IMG/VR virus record: IMGVR_UViG_3300030688_000112
Location: 1-24,923 of that record
DNA length: 24,923 nucleotides
Strand: one strand, 5' to 3'
Origin: a virus
Both the position numbers and the translations under genes were made by a program. Positions 18,947 to 24,923 of the stretch are shown here, piece after piece (position 1 is the stretch's first letter; each line of letters opens with the position of its first letter). Under the pieces are notes generated by a model. The model was not told the DNA's origin and ran no database searches. It worked only from the letters and a program-made list of their open reading frames with translations.

Positions 18947-19164
18947 TGCGTGTGCTTCATCAGCCGATCGACGTCAGCTACACGCTGGTTCAACTCAGCC
19001 TTGATTGCGACCTTCACAGTTAGTCCAGGAGTAAAGCCAACGTTACCAACCTGAACGACAATGCCGCCCGGGTTGGCGTCAATAGACTGGATGATCTGCG
19101 TAAGCACAAGGCGTTCACGGATCAGCAACTCAACAGCCTGACTGGTCTTGCCTTGATCGCTCAC
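18943..19164 (-). CDS. Small helical protein, first gene of leftward operon (73 aa)
   Basis: A GTG (19164) starts MSDQGKTSQAVELLIRERLV, with GGAGG 8 bases upstream. The protein is helical with charged surface ('IQSIDANPGGIVVQVGNVGFTPGLTVKVAIKAELNQRVADVDRLMKHTQ'). A GGIVVQVGN stretch suggests a beta turn in the middle. It has no recognised family. It follows the leftward promoter at 19189-19217 and is coupled by ATGA to the membrane ORF. Confidence 0.7.
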   Translation of the reverse strand: MSDQGKTSQAVELLIRERLVLTQIIQSIDANPGGIVVQVGNVGFTPGLTVKVAIKAELNQRVADVDRLMKHTQ

Positions 19165-19188
19165 ATGATATCCTCCTGCTTCGATCCC

Positions 19189-19233
19189 GTTGTGTCAGAT
19201 CGGCTTACGTCACGCAAGAGAAAAAAGATATGC
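19189..19233 (-). promoter_or_regulatory. Leftward promoter with imperfect operator palindrome
   Basis: On the minus strand, GCATATCTTTTTT (19233-19221) lies 3 bases ahead of TTGCGT (19217-19212). The -10, CACAAC (19194-19189), is poor. The palindrome GTAAG-CCGAT-CTGAC (19208-19194), one mismatch from the GTAAG-N5-CTTAC consensus, overlaps it. It is divergent from the promoter at 19251. Confidence 0.45.
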
Positions 19234-19250
19234 CCAGGAAACTTTATAGC

Positions 19251-19278
19251 TTGACGAACATGGTAAGCCAGACTTACG
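19251..19278 (+). promoter_or_regulatory. Rightward promoter with perfect operator palindrome
   Basis: TTGACG (19251-19256) is followed at 16-17 bases by the -10 region, which coincides with a perfect GTAAG-CCAGA-CTTAC palindrome (19263-19277). The first gene starts at 19306 behind GAGGAGACAGGG. The arrangement, with palindrome over the -10, is that of a repressor operator. Confidence 0.55.
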
Positions 19279-19305
19279 TTGTGATCTCACACGAGGAGAC
19301 AGGGC

Positions 19306-19461
19306 ATGCGCTGCACAGGACAAGAGACGATCGTCGAGGGTATTGGTGGCGGGACCGCCGAATTCCGTAAGGGAATCGAGAAGAGCGGGATCGACAGCAA
19401 GCCCGGCTCCGTCACCCGAGACAGCACCGAGACCATCATCGAACGCGAGACCGGCGCCTGA
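19306..19461 (+). CDS. Small polar protein (51 aa)
   Basis: The ATG at 19306 follows the strong ribosome site AGGAGACAGGG, 28 bases after the operator. The peptide reads MRCTGQETIVEGIGGGTAEF, then KGIEKSGIDSKPGSVTRDSTETIIERETGA. It is polar and probably disordered or beta-like. No family is recognised. It lies two bases before the next ATG, so cotranscription is certain if real. Confidence 0.6.
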   Translation: MRCTGQETIVEGIGGGTAEFRKGIEKSGIDSKPGSVTRDSTETIIERETGA

Positions 19462-19462
19462 G

Positions 19463-19840
19463 ATGATCATCTTCTGCCCTCCCACCGGCATCATGATCTC
19501 CGACACCTTCGGCTTCGCCGGCTCTCGCGAGCTTGCTAAGTTCGCCAAGACACTCCGGCTCGATCTCGACTGGGCGAGGAACCAAGGCGACGCAGCCGAC
19601 GAACACTATATGGTGCCGGCTTCGAAGCACCCGAACATGGCTGCACGCGGCGCGACTATCGCCACGCCGGAAGAGCTACGGTCGCATTTTGCCGCCAAGC
19701 GTGACCGACGCAAGTTCGTCGCCACGCCTACCAGTCGCCTATTTGACGTTCCAGACAACGATCAAGGCGCTGAAGTCAACGAGCGGTTCGTGCAGCGTCA
19801 GCGCGAACGCAGCCGGGATCGGGGGAGGGTCGGCGTGTGA
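19463..19840 (+). CDS. DUF4031-like protein (125 aa)
   Basis: The start is ATG 19463 (MIIFCPPTGIMISDTFGFAG), 1 base after the previous stop. A longer frame from 19343 is inside the previous gene. The protein has 'SRELAKFAKTLRLDLDWARNQGDAADEHYMVPASKHPNMAARGATIAT', which resembles the DUF4031 pattern (EL--FA--LGL---W---...HY-.P-SK-..A---GA). A basic tail follows (RFVQRQRERSRDRGRVGV). Function is not established. The stop overlaps the next gene's GTG (GTGA). Confidence 0.72.
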   Translation: MIIFCPPTGIMISDTFGFAGSRELAKFAKTLRLDLDWARNQGDAADEHYMVPASKHPNMAARGATIATPEELRSHFAAKRDRRKFVATPTSRLFDVPDNDQGAEVNERFVQRQRERSRDRGRVGV

Positions 19841-20079
19841 ACTGTAAGATCATACGCTTGCGTTACTGCTATCCGATCGTTTTCAGTTGGTCCTTCGCGC
19901 ATTGGGAGCGCAACGCGACGCAGCACGGCAAGATATCAAATCCGATTCTAGCCTCGGCACAGATTCTGACGATCACGCTGAACAATCCATCATCCATGAA
20001 ACGCCTCTGGCTCTATTTCCGAGGTGGTTACGCCTTCGTGGTGGACGTGACGATCGACCGGAGGGACCCACCGGTATGA
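19837..20079 (+). CDS. Hypothetical protein, GTG start (80 aa)
   Basis: A GTG (19837) overlaps the previous stop and the end overlaps the next ATG (ATGA), so the frame is closed on both sides. The protein is MNCKIIRLRYCYPIVFSWSF and 'AQILTITLNNPSSMKRLWLYFRGGYAFVVDVTIDRRDPPV'. It is basic and aromatic. No family is recognised. The coupling supports a gene. Confidence 0.6.
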   Translation: MNCKIIRLRYCYPIVFSWSFAHWERNATQHGKISNPILASAQILTITLNNPSSMKRLWLYFRGGYAFVVDVTIDRRDPPV

Positions 20080-20297
20080 TAGACATCACCATTCCCACTC
20101 TCGCCGATCGGCTGATGGAGCGTGGCCTGGAGCCAAAGCAGCCCAGGCGCCAGGAACTCAAGGCGATGTCTCGCACACTGCGCAACGCCTTCGCTGGATA
20201 CTATGGCGACAGCCCATCGGTCGACTTCGCCGGGCTGGCAAAGAGTTGGAAGCAAGCACGCAAGCTGTGGACTGAGATCGGTGGGGGGAACCTGTGA
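20076..20297 (+). CDS. Small hypothetical protein (73 aa)
   Basis: The start is ATG 20076 (MIDITIPTLADRLMERGLEP), overlapping the previous stop, with GGAGGGACCC upstream as a weak ribosome site. The protein is helical and basic, with 'FAGYYGDSPSVDFAGLAKSWKQARKLWTEIGGGNL'. No family is recognised. The longer frame to 19887 is out of register with the ribosome site. The stop overlaps the next GTG (GTGA). Confidence 0.62.
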   Translation: MIDITIPTLADRLMERGLEPKQPRRQELKAMSRTLRNAFAGYYGDSPSVDFAGLAKSWKQARKLWTEIGGGNL

Positions 20298-20500
20298 GGG
20301 ACATTCTCCCTGACGGGGCTCAGTCGTATTGGGATGGGGGCATCGTCCCCGTTTCAGCGGTGGGTGACAAACCGGAGGGACCCATCGTCTACGACGCGCC
20401 ATCCGGCGCCGGGTCAATCCTCCTGGCTCTTGGTGTGATGGCAATCCTCTTCGCTTTCATCTTCACAATCGGATACTTGGTAGGAGTGCATCATGCCTGA
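20294..20500 (+). CDS. Single-pass membrane protein (68 aa)
   Basis: The GTG (20294) overlaps the previous stop, with GGGGGGAA upstream. Residues ~39-62 'GSILLALGVMAILFAFIFTIGYLV' form a clear transmembrane helix, with a polar N-terminal domain (PDGAQSYWDGGIVPVSAVGDK). It is likely N-in or N-out single pass. No family is recognised. The stop overlaps the next gene by 8 bases. Confidence 0.7.
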   Translation: MRDILPDGAQSYWDGGIVPVSAVGDKPEGPIVYDAPSGAGSILLALGVMAILFAFIFTIGYLVGVHHA

Positions 20501-21020
20501 TCTAGGCCTTCGCTGCGAACACTGCATCTACAGCAAAGCGATCGAGCAGCACTGCCCTAGGCAGTGCCTAACCTGCGGGAAAGACGAACAGCGCAAGCCG
20601 GTAATCACATCGGTTGAGTCCATCCACGGATTGTTCCGAGCATCACGCCAGAACATCACCGCTGTGTGGGTCGCGCAGACCTTCGGGCAGGATTGCCTGA
20701 TGAACATCCAAGAGCGCGTCGCCCGCGTCCTGGAGGAAGCCCTCGAACTGGCACAGGCGCACGATCTCCCCCTCTATACCATCCATCGCCTTATCGACCG
20801 CGTCTGGTCGCGCCCAAAGGGTGATCCGGCGCAGGAGCTTGGTGGGCTCGGCGTGACACTACTCGGTTACGCCGAAGCTGCCGGTCTCGATGCCGACGAG
20901 CAGGAATCTATCGAACTGGCACGTGTGCTGAACGTCGATCCGGAGAAGTTTCGTATCAAGCACGACCAGAAGGGCAGGGAAGGTGTTTCTCCGTCTCTGG
21001 ATGCACGCGCAACCGCATGA
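20493..21020 (+). CDS. MazG-like nucleotide pyrophosphohydrolase (all-alpha NTP-PPase)
   Basis: The ATG at 20493 follows GGTAGGAG. The protein (175 aa) has an N-terminal zinc ribbon with 'CEHCIYSKAIEQHCPRQCLTC' (residues 8-28), then a helical domain 'QERVARVLEEALELAQAHDLPLYTIHRLIDRVWSRPKGDPAQELGGLGVTLLGYAEAAGLDADEQESIELARVLNVDPEKFRIKHDQ'. That is the E-x2-E...E-x2-D-like order of MazG-like all-alpha NTP pyrophosphohydrolases. These proteins hydrolyse nucleoside triphosphates to monophosphates and are common in phages. The zinc-ribbon fusion to the N-terminus is less usual. ATGA overlap with the next small ORF. Confidence 0.78.
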   Translation: MPDLGLRCEHCIYSKAIEQHCPRQCLTCGKDEQRKPVITSVESIHGLFRASRQNITAVWVAQTFGQDCLMNIQERVARVLEEALELAQAHDLPLYTIHRLIDRVWSRPKGDPAQELGGLGVTLLGYAEAAGLDADEQESIELARVLNVDPEKFRIKHDQKGREGVSPSLDARATA

Positions 21021-21127
21021 GCCCCTTCTTCAAGATCATCATCTTCGCACTGATCGCCGGCTGGGTGCTGACCAAGCTGGATGATCATCTCAACGCACAA
21101 AAGCAAAAGGACTCCAAATCGATATGA
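21017..21127 (+). CDS. Small single-pass membrane protein (36 aa)
   Basis: The ATG overlaps the MazG-like stop (ATGA) and the stop overlaps the next ATG (ATGA). The peptide MSPFFKIIIFALIAGWVLT is a hydrophobic helix followed by a charged tail (KLDDHLNAQKQKDSKSI). It resembles other mini-membrane proteins in this phage. The function is unknown. Confidence 0.65.
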   Translation: MSPFFKIIIFALIAGWVLTKLDDHLNAQKQKDSKSI

Positions 21128-21445
21128 CACCAACAATCGGACGCACCGTCATTTACACATTGACGGAGGACAACGCAGCGCAGATCAACCGTCGTCGGAC
21201 TACCGGCGTAAGCATCGCTGAACGCATCAAGGTTCTGGCGTGGGCCTGTCGGCGCCCAGGCGCATATCGGCAACAGCGCCAAAGCCGGCGATGTTTTTCC
21301 GATGGTGATCACTCGGACATGGGGAAGTGATCCGCACTCCGCCGTCAACGGCACAGTGTTCCTGGACGGAACCGACACGTTATGGGCGTCCTATGTTGTC
21401 GTGGGCGAAGGTCCAGGGACCTATGCATGGCCTGCTCGGTCATGA
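21124..21445 (+). pseudogene. Frameshifted conserved phage gene (N-part frame 1, C-part frame 2)
   Basis: The ATG (21124) overlaps the previous stop. Frame 1 reads MTPTIGRTVIYTLTEDNAAQ and INRRRTTGVSIAERIK up to about 21231. Frame 2 continues with 'WRGPVGAQAHIGNSAKAGDVFPMVITRTWGSDPHSAVNGTVFLDGTDTLWASYVVVGEGPGTYAWPARS' to TGA at 21443-21445. Together these match one family I know (HIGN...AGD-.PM.--RTWG-..-VNG-VFLDG-DTLW-.S---GEGP-T-AWP-R). The single-base change near 21230-21236 (+1) breaks it: frame 1 alone stops at 21330. The next gene's ATG overlaps the frame-2 stop, showing that the ancestral gene ended there. A sequencing error is the alternative. Confidence 0.7.
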
Positions 21446-21837
21446 GTCAGACCCACACCTATGCGTTGCTCCCCGTCCCACCCGCGTTTCACGCCTTCGT
21501 TAAGGCTGCGTTGCTGAAAGCTGGTTACGACCATGCGATCGATGGTGAAGTGATCGACATGCACGGCATAGCGCTCACCCCGGGTGATGTTCCCGAACAG
21601 AAATGCCTCATCGTCGTGGATAGCCGCCGAGACCGGAAAGCAGTCGAACGCGTCTTTCCAGGCTGGATGGTTACGACGCCATTCACTGCGCTCACTGGAC
21701 ACCGCTTCGATCGGATCGTCTACGCGGTGTCTCCGCCAGAGTATGCGTTGGAACGCACTCGACTCCATCAGTGGGTCAACGAGTGTCTGAGGCTCAGACT
21801 GAGGCCCGGTGCTGAGATCGAGGTGCTGTGTGACTAG
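21442..21837 (+). CDS. Hypothetical phage protein (131 aa)
   Basis: The ATG (21442) overlaps the frame-2 stop of the broken gene (ATGA). The protein begins MSQTHTYALLPVPPAFHAFV and contains 'KAALLKAGYDHAIDGEVIDMHGIALT', a pattern I know from small phage proteins (TYA-L-V-...-F-..-.KL--AGY-HA---...IDMHG-AL). The second half, 'EQKCLIVVDSRRDRKAVERVFPGWMVTTPFTALTGHRFDRIVYAVSPPEYALERTRLHQWVNECLRLRLRPGAE', is a distinct domain of unknown function. The function is not known. It overlaps the next small ORF. Confidence 0.75.
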   Translation: MSQTHTYALLPVPPAFHAFVKAALLKAGYDHAIDGEVIDMHGIALTPGDVPEQKCLIVVDSRRDRKAVERVFPGWMVTTPFTALTGHRFDRIVYAVSPPEYALERTRLHQWVNECLRLRLRPGAEIEVLCD

Positions 21838-21910
21838 CACCACCATCTTCCTCTCCATCGCCTTCATCGCCATCTTCCTGGTCAGACACTTTCTACCTCG
21901 GAATGACTGA
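21830..21910 (+). CDS. Tiny membrane protein (26 aa), GTG start
   Basis: The GTG (21830) overlaps the previous stop by 8 bases and the stop overlaps the next ATG. The peptide MTSTTIFLSIAFIAIFLVR and a short basic tail (HFLPRND) is a single transmembrane helix. No strong ribosome site is seen, so it would rely on coupling. The role is unknown. Confidence 0.5.
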   Translation: MTSTTIFLSIAFIAIFLVRHFLPRND

Positions 21911-22136
21911 GCGATCTCCGAACGGATGGACTGCGGTCGACCGTCAGCCCGAAGGACTGCCTACCCACGTCGTTCCAAACAACGACCTACGTCCGCACAT
22001 ACCCAACACGGACTGTTGGTGCAAGCCGACCGAGGACGACGATCCCAGCCCGGCAGGCATGCGAAAGCGTGTGGTCATCCATAATTCCATGGATCAGCGT
22101 GAAGCATACGAGCGAGGTGATATACGCTATCACTGA
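21903..22136 (+). CDS. Conserved small phage protein, 'DCWCKPT' family (77 aa)
   Basis: The ATG at 21903 overlaps the small membrane frame. The protein reads MTERSPNGWTAVDRQPEGLP, then 'HVVPNNDLRPHIPNTDCWCKPTEDDDP' and 'RKRVVIHNSMDQREAYERG'. I recognise the signature 'H-VP-NDLR-H-...DCWC-P..DD...VVHNSMD-RE-YE' from phages and prophages of proteobacteria, with no known function. The two cysteines and the HN pair are conserved-looking. It is the last gene of the operon before the portal promoter. Confidence 0.8.
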   Translation: MTERSPNGWTAVDRQPEGLPTHVVPNNDLRPHIPNTDCWCKPTEDDDPSPAGMRKRVVIHNSMDQREAYERGDIRYH

Positions 22137-22154
22137 GCCACTGTGTCGCTTTTG

Positions 22155-22183
22155 TTGACATAGTAGAGTAAGTCCTGCTTACC
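22155..22183 (+). promoter_or_regulatory. Portal promoter with perfect operator palindrome
   Basis: TTGACA (22155-22160) is a consensus -35, and a 17-base spacer leads to CTTACC (22178-22183). The perfect palindrome GTAAG-TCCTG-CTTAC (22168-22182) covers the spacer and -10. The -10 itself is poor, so activation may be needed. The ATG of the portal gene lies 27 bases downstream, behind AAAGGGG. Confidence 0.6.
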
Positions 22184-22209
22184 AGGAGCCTCCTTAAAGG
22201 GGTTCCCGG

Positions 22210-24174
22210 ATGAGCGTTCCTTATGACTATCCAGCGACCACTCCGGTCCACACGTCGTTTGTGCATCCTGAATATCAGTATTGGTATTTCTGGTGGCAGA
22301 TGATTCGTGACACGATGGTCGGCGAGATCGAAGTCAAGAGGAAGAATGAGCGCTACCTGAAGAAGATGTCGGACCAGACGAAGGAAGAATACGAAGCCTA
22401 TCTCGATCGGGCTGTCTTCTTCAACATGAGCCAGCGGACTTTGACAGGTCTGATGGGGACCTTGTTTCGTCGCAATCCGGTCATCTCCAATCTGCCTGAG
22501 CACCTGGACACGTCGAGCATCTCGAAGCAAGGCCAGACCCTCGGTCAGTTCGTCAAGGAAGCCGCCAAGGAATTGATCACGATGGGACGCTACGGCGTCC
22601 TGCTGGACATGGATGAGCACGGCGTGCGCCCGCCCTACATGGCGGGCTATGTCACAGAAAACATCGTCGACTGGACCATCGAAGAGATCGACGGACGATG
22701 GGTTGTGACCGAGGTCATCCTCCGCGAGCTACGTCTTGCGCGTCCAATCCTCAACCCGATCTCGCTGACGCCGGCTGGGCAGAAGCTCCCGAGGATCAAG
22801 AAGGCCGACCAGACGTTCTTCAGCCAAGACACAACGGTGACCCGGGCTGCACGTCGTTGGCTTGCGTCGTATCGCGTGCTGCGCCTGGAGCCGGAAGACT
22901 TCAGTGATCCGACCGGGAAACGCATCTACCGTCAGTATTACCATACCTCAGATCGTGGTGACGCGAGCCCAGAAGGCACGCCGGTTTACAAGTTCACGCC
23001 GACGTGGCGCGGTCAGCCTTTCGAGTTCATTCCGTTCATGTTCTTGGGTCCGTATGACTGCACCCCAGACATTGACAAGAGTCCGCTGCTGGACATCGTT
23101 CTGCTCAACCATTCGCACTACAAGAGCTATGCTCAGTTGGAGCACGGACGCTACTACACAGCGCTGCCAGTCTACTACTGCCAGACGGAAAGCGGCGATG
23201 AGCAGGCTGAGTATTCGGTCGGGCCGTCCGTCGTGTGGGAAGTAGGCAAGGGTGCCAAGCCCGGTATCATCGAGTTCAACGGCGCCGGCTTGAAGTCTCT
23301 GGAGACAGCCTGCAACTCGAAGGAAGATCAGATCGCTGCCCTTGGTGGTCGACTTGTTGGTGTCGAACGGGTCAGCGCTGGTGAGTCCAACAACCAGAGC
23401 AAAATGAAGGAAGCCAATGAGACGGCGCTTCTTCTCAACGTGAGCAACGTGATCGACGCTGTCTTCACCGCGATGCTTCGCTGGTGGGCTCAGTGGCAGG
23501 ATGTGCCAAAAGAGCAATCCGACAAAATCACGATGGAGACGAACAAGGACTTCCTTACGAGTGCCATAGGCGCCCGCGAGTTCCGTGCGATCCAGATGAT
23601 GTTTGAGGGTGGTGTGATCCCGATCGCCGTGCTCTTCGACTACCTGAAGCGCGCCGAGGTGGTTCCTGACTTCATGAGCCTGGAACAGTTCCAAGCGCTC
23701 CTCACCGACAAGAACAGCTTCCCGAACCAAGCCGACGTCCAGGCGCGGCAACGCGGCGCCCCAGGCGCTGCGGCTGAATGGGAAGCGGAGCACGTGCTGG
23801 TCGATCCACAGGTCGTCGCGGTGCGTGGCTTCGACTCACAGGCACCAATGGGACAGCAACCGCTACCAGGACAGACCCAAGGCGCTCCTGAGAGCGCCAG
23901 AGACAACATGCCGGGTGGTAAGGGCGTTCCACCTCCTATATCCCTCTCCACAGGTCCCTCCGTGCCGGGGAACAAGACCAAACCGAGGGTTGCGACGACC
24001 CAACCTCGCCAGCCTCGGCGCACCACGACCACGACATCGTCAGGTGCTCCGGTGAATGACGTTGGGACCGGGACGCCAGGACAAGATGATCCAGGCAATC
24101 ACCCGCGTGCTCAGGACACTGGGAGTGGCCTCGTTGCTGACCCGAGTCTGATGGGGAACGTGACGACCATATAA
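22210..24174 (+). CDS. Portal protein (DUF4055-type)
   Basis: The ATG at 22210 follows AAAGGGG. The 654-aa protein has an N-terminal domain 'HPEYQYWYFWWQMIRDTMVGEIEVKRKNERYLKKMSDQTKEEYEAYLDRAVFFNMSQRTLTGLMGTLFRRNPVIS' and a later 'QTLGQFVKEAAKELITMGRYGVLLDMD', which is the DUF4055/phage portal pattern. A helical wing/stem region with 'SKEDQIAALGGRLVGVERVSAGESNNQSKMKEANETALLLNV' follows. The C-terminus is Pro/Gln/Thr-rich and disordered. It forms the dodecameric channel at one vertex of the capsid. Upstream it has its own promoter rather than a terminase gene. Confidence 0.9.
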   Translation: MSVPYDYPATTPVHTSFVHPEYQYWYFWWQMIRDTMVGEIEVKRKNERYLKKMSDQTKEEYEAYLDRAVFFNMSQRTLTGLMGTLFRRNPVISNLPEHLDTSSISKQGQTLGQFVKEAAKELITMGRYGVLLDMDEHGVRPPYMAGYVTENIVDWTIEEIDGRWVVTEVILRELRLARPILNPISLTPAGQKLPRIKKADQTFFSQDTTVTRAARRWLASYRVLRLEPEDFSDPTGKRIYRQYYHTSDRGDASPEGTPVYKFTPTWRGQPFEFIPFMFLGPYDCTPDIDKSPLLDIVLLNHSHYKSYAQLEHGRYYTALPVYYCQTESGDEQAEYSVGPSVVWEVGKGAKPGIIEFNGAGLKSLETACNSKEDQIAALGGRLVGVERVSAGESNNQSKMKEANETALLLNVSNVIDAVFTAMLRWWAQWQDVPKEQSDKITMETNKDFLTSAIGAREFRAIQMMFEGGVIPIAVLFDYLKRAEVVPDFMSLEQFQALLTDKNSFPNQADVQARQRGAPGAAAEWEAEHVLVDPQVVAVRGFDSQAPMGQQPLPGQTQGAPESARDNMPGGKGVPPPISLSTGPSVPGNKTKPRVATTQPRQPRRTTTTTSSGAPVNDVGTGTPGQDDPGNHPRAQDTGSGLVADPSLMGNVTTI

Positions 24175-24181
24175 CGTGTCA

Positions 24182-24212
24182 AGAAAAAAGTGAGCCACCT
24201 CGTCTTTTTTCT
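24182..24212 (+). terminator. AT-rich hairpin terminator after portal
   Basis: AGAAAAAAG (24182-24190) pairs with CTTTTTTCT (24204-24212), with a GAG/CTC inner stem around loop CCAC. It lies 8 bases after the portal stop and its 3' arm is itself a T-run, so it can stop transcription in either direction. Confidence 0.55.
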
Positions 24213-24240
24213 GGACAGTTTAACTTACGGTCGATAGTGA
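24212..24240 (+). promoter_or_regulatory. Possible promoter of the scaffold gene
   Basis: TGGACA (24212-24217) is followed by a 17-base spacer and TAGTGA (24235-24240), a weak match. It lies just beyond the portal terminator, so a new promoter here is expected. Half sites AACTTAC appear at about 24223 and 24300, without a complete palindrome. Confidence 0.35.
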
Positions 24241-24320
24241 GAAAGTCGTCAAGACCAATCGAGGTTCGGTTGGCGGGAATCGCCGGAGGCGAAGTCCTAA
24301 CTTACAGCAGCGGGGTCCGC

Positions 24321-24923
24321 ATGCCAAACATCACATTCGCAAGTCTGGAAGAAGTTCCGGATGGTCTCAAAGAACACGCCAAGCAGACGGATGGTAAATT
24401 CGTCATCAACGTGGTTCCCGAGGCAAGACTGATCGAATTCCGGGAAAACAACATCCGGATCAGTCAGGAACGTGACGGTTTGGCGAGCATCTTCGGCAAG
24501 CTGAAACCGATCGTCGGAGACGACATCGACGGATTTATGACCCAGCACGGCGAGCTTTCTCGCATTGCGCAACAGGTCAAGGACGGAAAGCTTAAGGCGA
24601 GTGACGCGATTGCGACGGAAGTCGAAAATCGGGTTGCCCAGATGAAGACTGGTTACGAAAGCCAGTTGGTGCAGAAGTCGACCGAAGCTGCCACGTGGCA
24701 GACCAAGGCGGCGGATGCCGAAACGAAATTCAATCGCTCGATCATCGAGCGGGCCGTGACTGACGCAGTGGTTAGCGAAAAGAGCGGGGCCAATCCTGGT
24801 GCCCTCTCCGACATCATCACCAGGGCCAATCGGGTCTTTCAGGTGGGTGCTGACGGCAAGCTGATTGCGAAGGACGGCGAGGCGATCATCTATGGTGCTG
24901 ACGGGACCTCCCCGATGACACCA
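24321..24923 (+). CDS. Phage scaffold-like protein, 3' end outside window
   Basis: The ATG at 24321 starts MPNITFASLEEVPDGLKEHA, with no strong Shine-Dalgarno. It is open for 201 codons to the window end. The protein is acidic and helical, with a coiled-coil part 'AQMKTGYESQLVQKSTEAATWQTKAADAETKFNRSIIERAVTDAV' and a C-terminal tail 'DIITRANRVFQVGADGKLIAKDGEAIIYG'. The order (EVPD-LK...E-..-FREnNI-..-ER-.L......VFQVG-DGKL) is what I know from phage scaffold or minor structural proteins that follow portal genes. It probably guides capsid assembly. The true end and any protease domain are out of view. Confidence 0.75.
   Translation, partial: MPNITFASLEEVPDGLKEHAKQTDGKFVINVVPEARLIEFRENNIRISQERDGLASIFGKLKPIVGDDIDGFMTQHGELSRIAQQVKDGKLKASDAIATEVENRVAQMKTGYESQLVQKSTEAATWQTKAADAETKFNRSIIERAVTDAVVSEKSGANPGALSDIITRANRVFQVGADGKLIAKDGEAIIYGADGTSPMTP

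Noticed and set aside
1-24923. tRNA genes, CRISPR arrays and integrase/att sites
   Set aside because: No cloverleaf, direct-repeat-spacer pattern or tyrosine/serine recombinase motif was found in this window.

Overview
The window is a continuous stretch of a tailed dsDNA bacteriophage or prophage (Caudoviricetes). The anchors are a small and a large terminase subunit (7566-9867), a portal protein of the DUF4055 type (22210-24174) and the start of a scaffold-like protein (24321 to the window end). Genes are tightly packed, with 4-base start/stop overlaps, Shine-Dalgarno sites and sigma70-like promoters, so the host is bacterial. Base composition and small-protein families I recognise suggest a proteobacterial host, perhaps alphaproteobacterial. 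That is inference. No integrase, tRNA, lysis or tail gene is visible.

Layout. (1) 1-337: a leftward partial gene. (2) 523-4428: a rightward operon of small, mostly unknown genes, fired by strong promoters at 473-501 and 1731-1759. (3) 5148-4425: a leftward pair of helix-turn-helix/winged-helix proteins, ending stop-to-stop against the rightward operon. (4) 5149-5959: a gene-free control region dominated by a ~330 bp imperfect palindrome with perfect 28 bp arms. (5) 5960-9867: a rightward late-type operon with a RuvC-like resolvase, a methyltransferase-like protein, a GNAT acetyltransferase, TerS and TerL. (6) 9868-22209: 12.3 kb of non-structural genes placed between TerL and portal. It holds a leftward HTH regulator with a long upstream region carrying ~30 bp repeats. 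Next is a compositionally distinct island (about 11.2-15.3 kb) with leftward and rightward small genes. Then come an HNH endonuclease, a leftward operon (19164-16758: SLOG protein, PD-(D/E)XK nuclease, zinc-ribbon and membrane miniproteins) and a rightward operon (19306-22136: DUF4031-like, MazG-like and small membrane proteins, plus one frameshifted gene). (7) 22210-24923: portal and scaffold.

Regulation is the most unusual part. Four near-identical 66-nt elements sit between the leftward small genes at 11.5-12.6 kb. In each, one strand segment can pair either into a terminator hairpin or with the Shine-Dalgarno site of the next gene, so each looks like a built-in RNA switch. A palindrome of the form GTAAG-N5-CTTAC, perfect or nearly so, recurs at the heads of five transcription units and overlaps their promoters. 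A box with consensus ACGCATS plus a T-run recurs just upstream of several -35 hexamers. Together these suggest a phage-wide regulon controlled by one or both of the encoded HTH proteins. Function assignments rest on motif recognition by eye. No database search was possible.
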